DNA of 15,191 nt from an uncultured Oscillospiraceae bacterium. Its GTDB lineage: Bacteria > Bacillota > Clostridia > Oscillospirales > Oscillospiraceae. Of this stretch, positions 5,254-12,893 are shown piece by piece. The stretch is taken from assembly GCA_934565615.1 (NCBI GenBank), contig CAKTIH010000046.1, forward strand, positions 1-15,191, in the 5' to 3' direction. A program made the position numbers and the translations under genes. Numbering within the stretch: the first letter of the stretch is position 1; every line of letters starts with the position of its first letter. Under the pieces are notes generated by a model that had not been told where the DNA came from, did no database searches, and worked only from the letters and a program-made list of their open reading frames with translations.

Positions 5254-5300
5254 AAAAAAGATACCGAAAATCGCCATTTTTAACGATTTTCGGTATCTTT
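5254..5300 (-). terminator. Rho-independent terminator of the tRNA-Ser gene
   Basis: A perfect 17-bp stem: 5257-5273 pairs with 5284-5300, loop of 10 bases. On the minus strand it is followed by six T (5254-5259 are A on the plus strand). The stem starts at the last base of the tRNA CCA end, so tRNA and terminator abut with no spacer. Confidence 0.85.
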
Positions 5301-5391
5301 GGCGCAGAAGGAGGGATTTGAACCCTCGCGTGCTTTTTAGACACCTACTCCCTTAGCAGGGGAGCCCCTTCGGCCTCTTGGGTACTTCTGC
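5300..5391 (-). tRNA. tRNA-Ser (anticodon GCU)
   Basis: Read on the minus strand the acceptor stem is GCAGAAG paired with CTTCTGC, followed by the discriminator G and an encoded CCA. The anticodon stem-loop is CTCCC-CTGCTAA-GGGAG, giving anticodon GCU for AGC/AGU codons. The T arm is GAGGG-TTCAAAT-CCCTC. A long variable arm (GTGTCTAAAAAGCAC) marks a class II serine tRNA. All four arms are intact, so the tRNA stays functional even if a phage is integrated at its 3' end. Confidence 0.95.
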
Positions 5392-5410
5392 ATGCCGATG
5401 CTGCTTGAGT

Positions 5411-5439
5411 ATGATAGCCCACGGCGGGGCTAATGTCAA
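5411..5439 (-). promoter_or_regulatory. Sigma-A promoter of tRNA-Ser
   Basis: On the minus strand, TTGACA (5434-5439) and TATCAT (5411-5416) are separated by 17 bases. The expected start of transcription is about 12-13 bases before the tRNA 5' end. The -35 box is a perfect match. Confidence 0.8.
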
Positions 5440-5482
5440 TAGCTAATCGGGCAAAATGCGCCGGGAAGCTCGGGTTATATCC

Positions 5483-6139
5483 TCAGTTATCGGACGCAGC
5501 GCAGAGCTGATGCGTCAGCTCCGTAAGCTCACGGTCGAGCGCAGAGTAGAACCGGGAGATGTGCAGCCCGTCAACAAGCGCGTGGTTGCACAGCACCGCG
5601 AGCGGAAGCAGTGTGCTTCCGTTGCTCTCAAAGTATCTGCCCCAGTTTATGCGCGGGTTCGAGTCGGCAGGGGAGGGTGTCGGCTGTATGACGGAGGTGA
5701 AGCTCAGCCACGGGATGCTCGAAAAGAACAGCAGGGAATCTGCATCCTCGCCGTCCTCAATGGAGGAGGCTGCCTTCGCGCGCTCCCACGCCTCCGCGGC
5801 GCGCGGCAGATACTCGTCAAACGGCATGCGGCAGTCGAGCGTGCAGTAGCAGTAGGTCTCATCCGGCAGGGCGACGGTATGCGAGCCGTGGCACCAGTCG
5901 TATTCGATGATGCCGTCCCCGTGTATGCGCCGCCGGAACTCCGGTACGCTGTTTGCCGCGCGGGTCACACAGTAGGCCAGCGCCAGATAAAACGGCAGCC
6001 CGAGCCGCTTCTGTAGGGCGAGGAACTCCGTTATATCGACATTGACTGTGAAGCCGACATACGGGTAGGCAAGGCTCTTGAAGTATTCAAAGTGCGCGCG
6101 GCGGGGGAAGCTGTCCATGTCTATCGTTTTATAATTCAT
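5483..6139 (-). CDS. CatA-like O-acetyltransferase (chloramphenicol acetyltransferase family)
   Basis: 218 residues, the usual length of type A chloramphenicol acetyltransferases (about 215-220). The active-site motif HALVDGLH puts the catalytic base at His186 and the structural Asp at 190, within CNHALVDGLHISRFYS. SSIPWLSFTSV (140-150) matches the substrate-pocket region, and the N-terminal FPRRAHFEYF fits the family. The reaction is acetyl transfer from acetyl-CoA to a hydroxyl group. Whether the substrate is chloramphenicol cannot be told; many gut Clostridia carry divergent members with no proven resistance role. It starts 6 bases after the mnmE stop, its ribosome binding site lying in the end of mnmE, so it is co-transcribed with mnmE. 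Confidence 0.85.
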   Translation of the reverse strand: MNYKTIDMDSFPRRAHFEYFKSLAYPYVGFTVNVDITEFLALQKRLGLPFYLALAYCVTRAANSVPEFRRRIHGDGIIEYDWCHGSHTVALPDETYCYCTLDCRMPFDEYLPRAAEAWERAKAASSIEDGEDADSLLFFSSIPWLSFTSVIQPTPSPADSNPRINWGRYFESNGSTLLPLAVLCNHALVDGLHISRFYSALDRELTELTHQLCAASDN

Positions 6140-6145
6140 GTTATT

Positions 6146-7504
6146 TCACTTTCCTACGCAGAAGCGTTCAAATATCCTGTTCGTCACATCCTCACGGACG
6201 CTGCGGCCGGTGAGTTCGCCTATGGCGGACATCGCCTCCTCCGTCTCGGTCAGGACAATGTCGGGTGTGCAGCCATCGTTAATGGCGGCAAAGGCGGCGT
6301 CCATGCTCTCAAGCGCTCTGGATATCGCCTCGGCCTGACGCGCGTTCGTGAGTATCTCGCCCGCGGGCACCTGCGGCAGCGGGAAGAGCGCCTTTATGGC
6401 GGCTTCCAGCTCGTCGAGCCCCTGACCGGTGACTGAACTCACCGTGACGCAGGGGAGCGATGTCTCAGGTGGCGGGCAGACGTGGCCGAGGTCGGCCTTC
6501 GAGAGCACGACCAGACCTTTCCTCGCGCGCTCCGCAGCGCGGATGATCTCCATATCCTCATCTGTAACATCCCCGCCGCCGTCCACGACGGCTATCACAA
6601 GCTCCGCACGCTCCATGGCCTCGCGGCTGCGGTGTACGCCGAGCCGCTCGACGGCGTCCTCACTGTCGCGGATGCCGGCGGTGTCGCACAGGCGCAGCGT
6701 CAGCGAGCCGAGACGCAGCTTTTCTTCGATGGTGTCGCGCGTTGTGCCGGGGATGTCGGTGACAATAGCGCGCTCATAGCCCAGCAGGGCGTTGAGCAGT
6801 GAGCTTTTCCCTGCGTTCGGCCGCCCGACTATGGCAGCCGGGATGCCCGAGACCATGAGCTTGCCGCGGTCAAAGCTTCCCAGCAGCGCGCGCAGCGAGT
6901 CCGCGGCGGAGCTGAGCTGCTGCTTATAGTTTTCAAGACGGAAGTCCTCAATGTCCTCGTCAGGATAGTCCAGCACCGCGTGATAATGCGAGCTTATATC
7001 GGTGAGAGTTGAGTATATGTTATCAGCCTTCACGGCGACCGCGCCCGAAAGCTGGGCTGCGGCGTTCTTCGCACACTCGATGCTCTCAGCATCGATGATG
7101 TCTGCAACGGCCTCGGCGGAGCTGAGCTCCATGCGACCGTTGAGGAAGGCACGCTTTGTGAACTCGCCCGGCAGAGCCTGACGCGCCCCGGCGTGGAACA
7201 GCTCCTCCAGCGCGGCGCGCAGCACCGTGGGCGAGCCGTGGCACTGGAGCTCTGCCGTGTCCTCACCTGTGTAGCTGTGCGGGGCGTGGCTGACGGTACA
7301 CAGGCAGAGGTCGAGCAGGTCTCCGCTGAGGTCGGTCAGTCTGCCGTAGACGAGTTTTCTGTCCTCGTATTCAGACATAAGCTTGCCGGAAGCCGGGCGG
7401 AAGAGCCGGTCAACGATCGGCAGTGCCTCTGGGCCGGATATGCGTATTATGCCTATGGCCGCGACCTGTGCGCCGGTCGCGATCGCAGCGATAGTGTCAG
7501 CCAT
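6146..7504 (-). CDS. mnmE: tRNA modification GTPase MnmE (TrmE)
   Basis: MnmE works with MnmG to make the 5-carboxymethylaminomethyl (or related) modification on U34 of tRNAs, using formyl-THF and GTP. Start ATG 7504 is chosen (452 residues) because AAGGAGG lies 5-8 bases upstream; the frame is open to 7531 but with no site. The N-terminal domain has GEFTKRAFLNGRMELSSAEA. The G domain has G1 GRPNAGKS (227-234), TTRD (254-257), G3 DTAG (274-277) and G4 SKAD (335-338). The C-terminal CVGK carries the catalytic Cys449. It overlaps the HAD gene stop by 8 bp and is followed by the CatA-like gene after 6 bp. MnmG is not next to it. Confidence 0.97.
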   Translation of the reverse strand: MADTIAAIATGAQVAAIGIIRISGPEALPIVDRLFRPASGKLMSEYEDRKLVYGRLTDLSGDLLDLCLCTVSHAPHSYTGEDTAELQCHGSPTVLRAALEELFHAGARQALPGEFTKRAFLNGRMELSSAEAVADIIDAESIECAKNAAAQLSGAVAVKADNIYSTLTDISSHYHAVLDYPDEDIEDFRLENYKQQLSSAADSLRALLGSFDRGKLMVSGIPAAIVGRPNAGKSSLLNALLGYERAIVTDIPGTTRDTIEEKLRLGSLTLRLCDTAGIRDSEDAVERLGVHRSREAMERAELVIAVVDGGGDVTDEDMEIIRAAERARKGLVVLSKADLGHVCPPPETSLPCVTVSSVTGQGLDELEAAIKALFPLPQVPAGEILTNARQAEAISRALESMDAAFAAINDGCTPDIVLTETEEAMSAIGELTGRSVREDVTNRIFERFCVGK

Positions 7505-8150
7505 TCTGATCCTCCTTATCCATTGCGTCAACGACCGCGAGCAGCTCGAGCGGCGCGCCGATCACGGCGGCGGGAGCTTTTGCCATGCCGAAGCCGTAGG
7601 CCGCATGCACGAACGGGCAGCCGACAAGCGCAGCGCTCTCCTCATCGGAGGCGGTATCGCCGACGTATATGTACCGCTTCAGGCCGTTGCGGCGCGCGAT
7701 AAGGGCGATGTTGTCCGCTTTCTTCATGCCGGTCACGCCCTCGCACTCGAAGTCCTTTATATATCCGCCAAGGCCGGTGCAGCCGAGAAAGCACTGGATA
7801 TAGCCATCGATACAGTTGCTGACGATGTACAGCCCGCAGCGCCCGGAGAGCCTGCGCAGCAGCTCCTCAAGACCGGGATAGGGCTTGCCGCCGCCGTGCG
7901 CGGCAATGTAGGCGTTCTCCTCATGGATGCAGTCGGCGCATACCTCAAGGGCGCACTCACCGTATTCGGAGAAGAGCCTTTCGGCTATCTGCGCGACGGT
8001 CATCCCCATAATGGAGCGCACCTCCGCCTCGGTCGGGACACGCTGCGCGCCGTACTTTGTGCGCAGAGTATGCCCCCAGCTCTCGGCGACGATGCGGCAG
8101 GAGTCCCACAGTGTGCCGTCAAGATCGAAAATTATTCCGTCTATGTTCAT
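7497..8150 (-). CDS. HAD-superfamily phosphatase, phosphoglycolate-phosphatase-like
   Basis: 217 residues with the HAD motifs in order: I FDLDGTLWD (Asp9 nucleophile, Asp11), II VSN (Ser111), III MKK (Lys143/144) and IV VGDTASDEESA (Asp165, Asp169). A helical cap lies between motifs I and II. This is the Gph/PGP type of small-molecule phosphatase; the substrate is unknown. It begins with ATG at 8150, with AGAGG upstream. Its stop overlaps the start of mnmE, so the two are coupled. It starts about 44 bases after the rex terminator and so belongs to a new transcription unit. Confidence 0.9.
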   Translation of the reverse strand: MNIDGIIFDLDGTLWDSCRIVAESWGHTLRTKYGAQRVPTEAEVRSIMGMTVAQIAERLFSEYGECALEVCADCIHEENAYIAAHGGGKPYPGLEELLRRLSGRCGLYIVSNCIDGYIQCFLGCTGLGGYIKDFECEGVTGMKKADNIALIARRNGLKRYIYVGDTASDEESAALVGCPFVHAAYGFGMAKAPAAVIGAPLELLAVVDAMDKEDQNG

Positions 8151-8193
8151 GGCTGTTCCTCTCTCCCGGCGCAGCCCGGGGAGTTATCGGTTC

Positions 8194-8226
8194 AAAAAAG
8201 GCATTGACTCCGTCAATGCCTTTTTT
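8194..8226. terminator. Bidirectional terminator downstream of rex
   Basis: GGCATTGAC (8200-8208) pairs with GTCAATGCC (8212-8220), loop TCC, and the stem is continued by A6 (8194-8199) and T6 (8221-8226). On the minus strand it ends the rex transcript (stop at 8246); it isolates the HAD-mnmE unit from rex. Confidence 0.9.
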
Positions 8227-8245
8227 GTTCATAATGTTATAATGC

Positions 8246-8917
8246 TTACTGCTTCTCGGCTCTGGCGGCCTTGGCGGCGTTCTCGTCTCTGCGCTCAGAG
8301 ACAAAATAGCTCAGGGACAGCAGACTGTCGGAGAAGTGGATGTTCTCAACGATGGTGCTGCTGTTCGGCTCGGTGAGCTCGAGATTGGTGAAGTTCCAGA
8401 TGGCGTCGATGCCGTTGTCGGTAAGGCGCTTGGTGACAGCGATGGCGGCCTCCTTGGGAACGGTGAGAACGGCAACGTCAACATGGTTCGCGGCGAGGTA
8501 GTCCTCAAGCTCGTCCATCGCGTGGATGGGGACGCCGTTAAAGGAGGTGCCGATTATTTCGGGCTTGATATCGAAAGCGGCGGCCAGATTAAAGCCCCAT
8601 TCCGCAAAGCAGAAGTTATCCATCAGGGCATGGCCGATGTTGCCGACGCCGACGAGGATGGCGGTGAAGCCTCTGTCCATACCGAGAATAGACGCGATCT
8701 GCGCACGCAGCGCGGGGACATTATATCCGTAACCCTGCTGGCCGAATTCGCCGAAGCAGCTGAAATCCTGACGGATCTGTGACGGGGTCAGCCCAAGCTG
8801 ATGACCAAGCTCGAAGGATGAGATACGGCTGATGCCGTTTTCGGTAAGCTCATCCAGCTTGCGGAGGTAGCGGGGCAGACGCCGAATAACATTATTTGAA
8901 ACCTTAAGTCTCTTCAC
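8246..8917 (-). CDS. rex: Redox-sensing transcriptional repressor Rex
   Basis: A 223-residue NADH-sensing repressor. The N-terminal winged helix (about 5-72) has RISSFELGHQLGLTPSQIRQ and the family-typical DFSCFGEFGQQGYGY. The Rossmann domain has the glycine motif GVGNIGHAL (90-98) and FDIKPE (115-120). Rex senses the NADH/NAD ratio and controls fermentation genes in Clostridia. The start is GTG 8917 with AAGGAG 8-9 bases upstream. It is a monocistronic unit with its own promoter (8981-9009) and terminator (8194-8226). An autoregulatory Rex site was not convincing in the upstream region. Confidence 0.97.
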   Translation of the reverse strand: MKRLKVSNNVIRRLPRYLRKLDELTENGISRISSFELGHQLGLTPSQIRQDFSCFGEFGQQGYGYNVPALRAQIASILGMDRGFTAILVGVGNIGHALMDNFCFAEWGFNLAAAFDIKPEIIGTSFNGVPIHAMDELEDYLAANHVDVAVLTVPKEAAIAVTKRLTDNGIDAIWNFTNLELTEPNSSTIVENIHFSDSLLSLSYFVSERRDENAAKAARAEKQ

Positions 8918-8980
8918 GTGATCTTCTCCTTACTGATGCCTGAAGATTTTACACAATCTTAGCTCATTATATATGTCTTG

Positions 8981-9009
8981 ATTCTAACACACGAAAAGCA
9001 CAATATCAA
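8981..9009 (-). promoter_or_regulatory. Sigma-A promoter of rex
   Basis: On the minus strand, TTGATA (9004-9009) and TAGAAT (8981-8986) are separated by 17 bases. It gives a leader of about 57 bases before the GTG start. Other well-formed promoters are the ones for tRNA-Ser and gntR. Confidence 0.8.
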
Positions 9010-9051
9010 GTGAAAAACTATCCAAAAAGTATACTTTGTTGAAAATAAAAG

Positions 9052-9088
9052 ACGGACACGGTGCACTGTTTAAGCGCACCGTGTCCGT
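9052..9088. terminator. Terminator of the anti-sigma gene
   Basis: ACGGACACGGTGC (9052-9064) pairs over 13 bases with GCACCGTGTCCGT (9076-9088), loop of 11. On the minus strand it is followed by CTTTTATTTT. It closes the trmB-exoA-dusB-sigma-anti-sigma unit. Confidence 0.85.
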
Positions 9089-9106
9089 AATTTTCGATTT
9101 GCCGTG

Positions 9107-10537
9107 TCACTGCACGGGACGCGGGGGCTCCTGCGCTGCGGGAGAGACCTCCGGCGACGGGGACGCTTCGGGGAGAATGAAGGGCTTTATAAAGTCCTCA
9201 AACTCCTTGACGCTGCACTCGGCACGGAAGACCAGCTTGCCGCCGTCATCGGAGAAGACCATCCAATAGATGTCCTCGCCGAAGATACAGACAGACATGA
9301 AGTCCTCTTCCTCTTCTTTCTCCTCATCCCTGCACTGCGGGAACAGGATCTCATATAAATAATCGGGATCCTGCGCAGGGAGCGCTTCTTCCGCTACGGC
9401 AGCGGAGGGAGCGGGGCTGGGCAGAGCGGATTCTGCCGGCTTCTCGGGCTTTGCGGACTCTGCGGGCTTTGCGGATTCACACAGCGCGGGACTTGCGTCA
9501 GCCCCCTCAAGAACACGCATAAGCTCACCGCGCTTGGCGGCGGTCTTTATCTCGGCAAAGATGACCTTACCGCCGTCAGCCGCGGCTGCCGCTTCGGGTT
9601 CATCCATCGACTGAACAGCGACACCGTTATCCTCCGCAGGAGCGGAGCTGACGGAAGCGTCCTCAGCCGGGACGTCGATGACAGCGGGCGCGTTCTTCAG
9701 GAAGAAGGATCTGAATCTGCCGACGGGCTCTTCGGTCTCCTCAGGTTCTTCGGACACTGCTGCGGGAGCGGCGCTCTCCTCCGGGACGGACTGAGATGCT
9801 GCTTCCGGTGCAGCCGTAGGGACCGGCGTGGGAGCCGGTGTCGGCACGGCGCGGGGCTTCTCGGTCTCCACTGCGGGCGGAGCCTGAGTGGGGACTGGGG
9901 TGGAAACAGGTGCCGCCACGGGAGCATCGCCCGGCGCGGCAGGCGCGGGACGGTTTTCGGAATTGTCGGCGACGGAACCGCCGCTGTATTTATCCTCATC
10001 AGCACCGGCGCTCTGAGTCTCGGGAGAGACAGCGGGCGCGGCGGTCACATCGGGGGCCTGAGCCTTAGGCGCAGAACCGGCTGCCTTCGGCGGTATCGCC
10101 GGGGTGGGCTGCGGCGTCGCGGCGGCGGTGGCCGCGGGTTCAGCGACGGCTGCGGCTTCGCTCTCGCTCATGGCGGAGGTATCGTTCATCTTTTCGGGCA
10201 GCATGCCCTTGGCCGCGAAGATCACAACAGCGGCACAGGCCGCGGCGGCGACAACGTTTCTGAAGGGCTTCGGTATCGCGAAGCGCCGTCTCTCGCTAAT
10301 GTTCCGCTGCTTTATAGCGCTGCGGCGGATATCCGCCATAATATTTTCATGCAGACCCTCGGGGAGAGGCTCCGTGTCCTGCCCGATGATCTCGGACAGA
10401 TTTGAGAAAACTGCGTACATGGCGTTGCACTGAGAGCAATGCTCCATGTGCGCGGAAAGGGCAGCGCGTTCTGATTTTGCCAGCTCCTCATCAGCCATCC
10501 TGCTGATGAGCTCCTGGTATCGTTCGCACTCTGTCAT
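9107..10537 (-). CDS. Anti-sigma factor: zinc-finger N-terminus, one membrane segment, long Pro/Ala-rich outside part
   Basis: A 476-residue protein. Residues 1-60 carry the ZAS zinc-binding pattern of anti-sigma factors (His30, Cys34, Cys37 in AHMEHCSQC, with Cys4 ahead), which holds the partner ECF sigma factor. A single membrane segment is at about 94-110 (NVVAAAACAAVVIFAAKG). From about 120 to 280 the chain is Pro/Ala/Glu-rich and probably spans the cell wall. Two more ordered parts follow, about 322-347 (GGKVIFAEIKTAAKRGELMR) and 388-452 (a small domain with YWMVFSDDGGKLVFR and EFEDFIKPF). It overlaps the sigma gene by ATGA, the usual arrangement for a sigma/anti-sigma pair. The C-terminal domain may sense an outside signal; this is inference. 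Confidence 0.9.
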   Translation of the reverse strand: MTECERYQELISRMADEELAKSERAALSAHMEHCSQCNAMYAVFSNLSEIIGQDTEPLPEGLHENIMADIRRSAIKQRNISERRRFAIPKPFRNVVAAAACAAVVIFAAKGMLPEKMNDTSAMSESEAAAVAEPAATAAATPQPTPAIPPKAAGSAPKAQAPDVTAAPAVSPETQSAGADEDKYSGGSVADNSENRPAPAAPGDAPVAAPVSTPVPTQAPPAVETEKPRAVPTPAPTPVPTAAPEAASQSVPEESAAPAAVSEEPEETEEPVGRFRSFFLKNAPAVIDVPAEDASVSSAPAEDNGVAVQSMDEPEAAAAADGGKVIFAEIKTAAKRGELMRVLEGADASPALCESAKPAESAKPEKPAESALPSPAPSAAVAEEALPAQDPDYLYEILFPQCRDEEKEEEEDFMSVCIFGEDIYWMVFSDDGGKLVFRAECSVKEFEDFIKPFILPEASPSPEVSPAAQEPPRPVQ

Positions 10538-11154
10538 TGACTCTCACCGCCTTTCATTTTCCCAGACGATGAAAAATCAGAAATGTTCCCGTCGTCGATC
10601 AAAAAAGTGCAAAGTCTTTTTCTGGCTCTGAATATTCTGGATTTGACTGTGCCGACCTCAAGGCTGAGCGCCTGAGCTATCTCGTCATAGCTCAGCCCCT
10701 GTATCTCCCGCAGCAGCAGTATCTGCCGGTAATCCGGCGGGAGCGAATCGAGCCCGCGGCGCACACTGTCACGCGTGAGCTTCCGGTCGAGCAGCAGCTC
10801 GGGCGACTGGCTCTCGTCGGCCACGTCGAGCTGCGCATCCTCGCCGTCGTCATCCTCGACGGACAGCGAGACGGTCGGCCGGCGGTTTTTGCTGCGCAGG
10901 AAATCAAGGCAGACGTTTGAAACGATCCTGTACAGCCAGACGGAGAACTTACTGTCACCGCGGAAGGACTGCAGGGAATTGTAGGCCTTGATGAAGGCCT
11001 CCTGGGTCATGTCGGCCGCGTCCTCACTGTTGCCCGTCATGCGCAGGGCTATGTTGTATACGTTTTTTTCATATTCAAGTACGAGCGTTTCAAAGGCGTT
11101 GGCGTCCCCGCCGAGCACCTTGCGTACTATGGCCGCTTCCTGTTCCCGTGTCAA
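10534..11154 (-). CDS. ECF (sigma-70 family) RNA polymerase sigma factor, SigW/RpoE-like
   Basis: 206 residues. Region 2 is at about 20-88 (EKNVYNIALRMTGNSEDAAD, QEAFIKAYNSL, SVWLYRIVSNVCLDFLR) and region 4 at 132-183 (DSLPPDYRQILLLREIQGLS, VGTVKSRIFRARKRL); there is no region 3. An acidic linker (EDDDGEDAQLD) joins them. The start is TTG 11154, supported by GGAGGTGA about 5 bases upstream and by the family's usual length. The gene lies 18 bases after the dusB stop and overlaps the anti-sigma gene by ATGA. The membrane-anchored anti-sigma next to it should keep it inactive until an outside signal. Target promoters are unknown. Confidence 0.95.
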   Translation of the reverse strand: MTREQEAAIVRKVLGGDANAFETLVLEYEKNVYNIALRMTGNSEDAADMTQEAFIKAYNSLQSFRGDSKFSVWLYRIVSNVCLDFLRSKNRRPTVSLSVEDDDGEDAQLDVADESQSPELLLDRKLTRDSVRRGLDSLPPDYRQILLLREIQGLSYDEIAQALSLEVGTVKSRIFRARKRLCTFLIDDGNISDFSSSGKMKGGESQ

Positions 11155-11172
11155 GCTGTCACCTCCCCGGTG

Positions 11173-12144
11173 TCAGGTCAGATCATGTTTTATCCCTATC
11201 GCGATCTTTTTTATATCTTCCAGAGTATCGACATGTACGAGCTGCTGCTTATAGTAGCCCGAATGTGCCACGCCGTGCAGGTACCACGGCAGCTGGTGGC
11301 GCGCCTCCATGCAGGCGTTGCGCTCACCGGCGACGGCGGCAAGCTCCTCAATCTGCGCGACCGCCATGTCTATCCGCTCGCTGAGGGGCGGCAGCGGCGG
11401 GATGTCCTCACCGTCTATCGCGGCCTGTCCCTGCCGGAACAGCCATGGATTGCCGAAGCTGCCGCGGCCTATCATCGCAAGAGCGCCGCCGGTGTAGCGC
11501 AGGATATGCGCCGCGTCCTCGGGCGCGAAGATATCGCCGTTTGCGATAACCGGAATGCTCACGGCTTTGCGCACCTCGCGTATAATGTCCCAATCCGCGC
11601 GCCCGGCGTACATCTGCGCGCGCGTCCTGCCGTGTACGGCGACAGCCGCGGCTCCGCTGCCTTCACACATGCGCGCAAAGTCCACGGCGTTGACGCTGCC
11701 GTTGTCCCAGCCCTTGCGGAACTTCACCGTGACGGGGCAGCCCGCACTCTTTACGACGCTCTTGATTATTTCCTCTGCAAGCTCCGGTGTGCGCATGAGC
11801 GCGGAGCCGTCGCCTGATTTGACGACCTTGCCGACCGGGCAGCCCATGTTGATATCGATGATATCCGCCCCGGATATTTCGCGCGCCATGACCGCGGCCT
11901 CGGCCATAACCTCCGGTTCATGGCCGAATATCTGCGCGGCGCAGGGGTGCTCATCCTCCGGAATATAGAGCAGTGATTTTGTTTTTTCGTCCTTATATAC
12001 CAGCGCCTTGGCGCTGACCATCTCGGTAGTCGTGAGCGCTGCGCCGAGAGCGCGGCAGACGCGGCGGAAGGCAAAGTCCGTCACTCCCGCCATAGGCGCG
12101 AGAGTCAGGTTCCCGCGCAGCTCGATATCGCCTATCTTCACCAT
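11173..12144 (-). CDS. dusB: tRNA-dihydrouridine synthase DusB
   Basis: A 323-residue FMN enzyme that reduces uridine to dihydrouridine in the D loop of tRNA with NAD(P)H. The TIM barrel begins with LTLAPMAGVTDFAFRRVC; the catalytic Cys is Cys102 in NMGCPVGKVVKSGDG; FMN contacts include Lys141 (VKFRKGW), His171 (VAVHGRTRAQMY), ANGDI (201-205) and GRGSFGNPW (226-234). Start ATG 12144 overlaps the exoA stop by 7 bp. It has only a weak site (GGTAGGG far upstream), so it probably depends on translational coupling. Confidence 0.95.
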   Translation of the reverse strand: MVKIGDIELRGNLTLAPMAGVTDFAFRRVCRALGAALTTTEMVSAKALVYKDEKTKSLLYIPEDEHPCAAQIFGHEPEVMAEAAVMAREISGADIIDINMGCPVGKVVKSGDGSALMRTPELAEEIIKSVVKSAGCPVTVKFRKGWDNGSVNAVDFARMCEGSGAAAVAVHGRTRAQMYAGRADWDIIREVRKAVSIPVIANGDIFAPEDAAHILRYTGGALAMIGRGSFGNPWLFRQGQAAIDGEDIPPLPPLSERIDMAVAQIEELAAVAGERNACMEARHQLPWYLHGVAHSGYYKQQLVHVDTLEDIKKIAIGIKHDLT

Positions 12145-12893
12145 GACATGTCAAGCCCTACCGGGCAGTGATCCGAGCCGGTGATCTCAGGCAGAATATA
12201 TGCGTCCTTTATGTTATCGCGCAGCCGGTCGGACACGACGAAGTAGTCGATGCGCCAGCCGACGTTGCGCTCCCTTGCTGCGGCGCGGTAGCTCCACCAT
12301 GAGTAAGCGTCGCGCCGGTCGGGGTAGAGGTAGCGGAAGCTGTCGGTAAAGCCCGCGTCTAAAAGCTCTGTGAACTTCGCACGCTCCTCATCCGAGAAGC
12401 CGGGATTGCCGACGTTTGCCTTGGCGTTTTTGAGGTCTATCTCCTCATGCGCGACGTTCATGTCTCCGCAGACGATGACGGGCTTCGTTTTGTCAAGACC
12501 GCAGAGGTATTCCCTGAAAGCGTCCTCCCAGCTCATGCGGTAATCAAGGCGCTTGAGCCCATCCTGCGCGTTCGGCGTATAGACGCAGACAAGGTAAAAT
12601 TCCTCATATTCGAGCGTTATCGTGCGCCCCTCGGTGCCGTGCTCCTCAATGCCGATGTTATATGAGACGGAGAGGGGAGTATGCTTCGTGAATATAGCCG
12701 TGCCGGAGTAGCCCTTTTTCTCGGCGTAGCACCAGTAGCTCTCATAGCCGGGAAAGTCAATATCGATCTGGCCCTCCTGAAGCTTCGTCTCCTGAATGCA
12801 GAAGAAGTCCGCGTTCAGGCTCAGGAAGATATCGTCAAAGCCCTTTTTCCGGACTGCGCGCAGTCCGTTTACGTTCCATGAAATAAACCTCAT
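12138..12893 (-). CDS. exoA: Exodeoxyribonuclease III / AP endonuclease
   Basis: A 251-residue enzyme of the exonuclease III family that cuts abasic sites and trims 3' ends during base-excision repair. Catalytic and metal residues are in place: Asn7 (SWNVNGLRA), Glu35 (IQETKL), Tyr105 (VYTPNAQ), Asp144/Asn146 (CGDMNVAH), and Asp241/His242 (GSDHCPVGL). NVGWRIDYF (210-218) is the usual DNA-contact stretch. Its ATG overlaps the trmB stop by ATGA and its stop overlaps dusB, so the three are coupled. Called exoA from its Bacillus counterpart; xthA is another name. Confidence 0.96.
   Translation of the reverse strand: MRFISWNVNGLRAVRKKGFDDIFLSLNADFFCIQETKLQEGQIDIDFPGYESYWCYAEKKGYSGTAIFTKHTPLSVSYNIGIEEHGTEGRTITLEYEEFYLVCVYTPNAQDGLKRLDYRMSWEDAFREYLCGLDKTKPVIVCGDMNVAHEEIDLKNAKANVGNPGFSDEERAKFTELLDAGFTDSFRYLYPDRRDAYSWWSYRAAARERNVGWRIDYFVVSDRLRDNIKDAYILPEITGSDHCPVGLDMSW

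Noticed and set aside
5300..5330. Second copy of the tRNA-Ser 3' end inside the window as an att partner
   Set aside because: I found no repeat of it elsewhere in the window; the partner, if any, lies upstream of position 1.
7505..7531. Longer MnmE starting at 7531
   Set aside because: ATG 7504 has an AAGGAGG site and begins MADTIAAIATG, the family-typical start; the upstream residues are read inside the HAD gene.
8940..8960. Possible Rex operator upstream of rex (TTGTG half-site at 8951-8955 on the minus strand)
   Set aside because: Only one half matches the known TTGTG-type palindrome; the other half does not pair at the right spacing.
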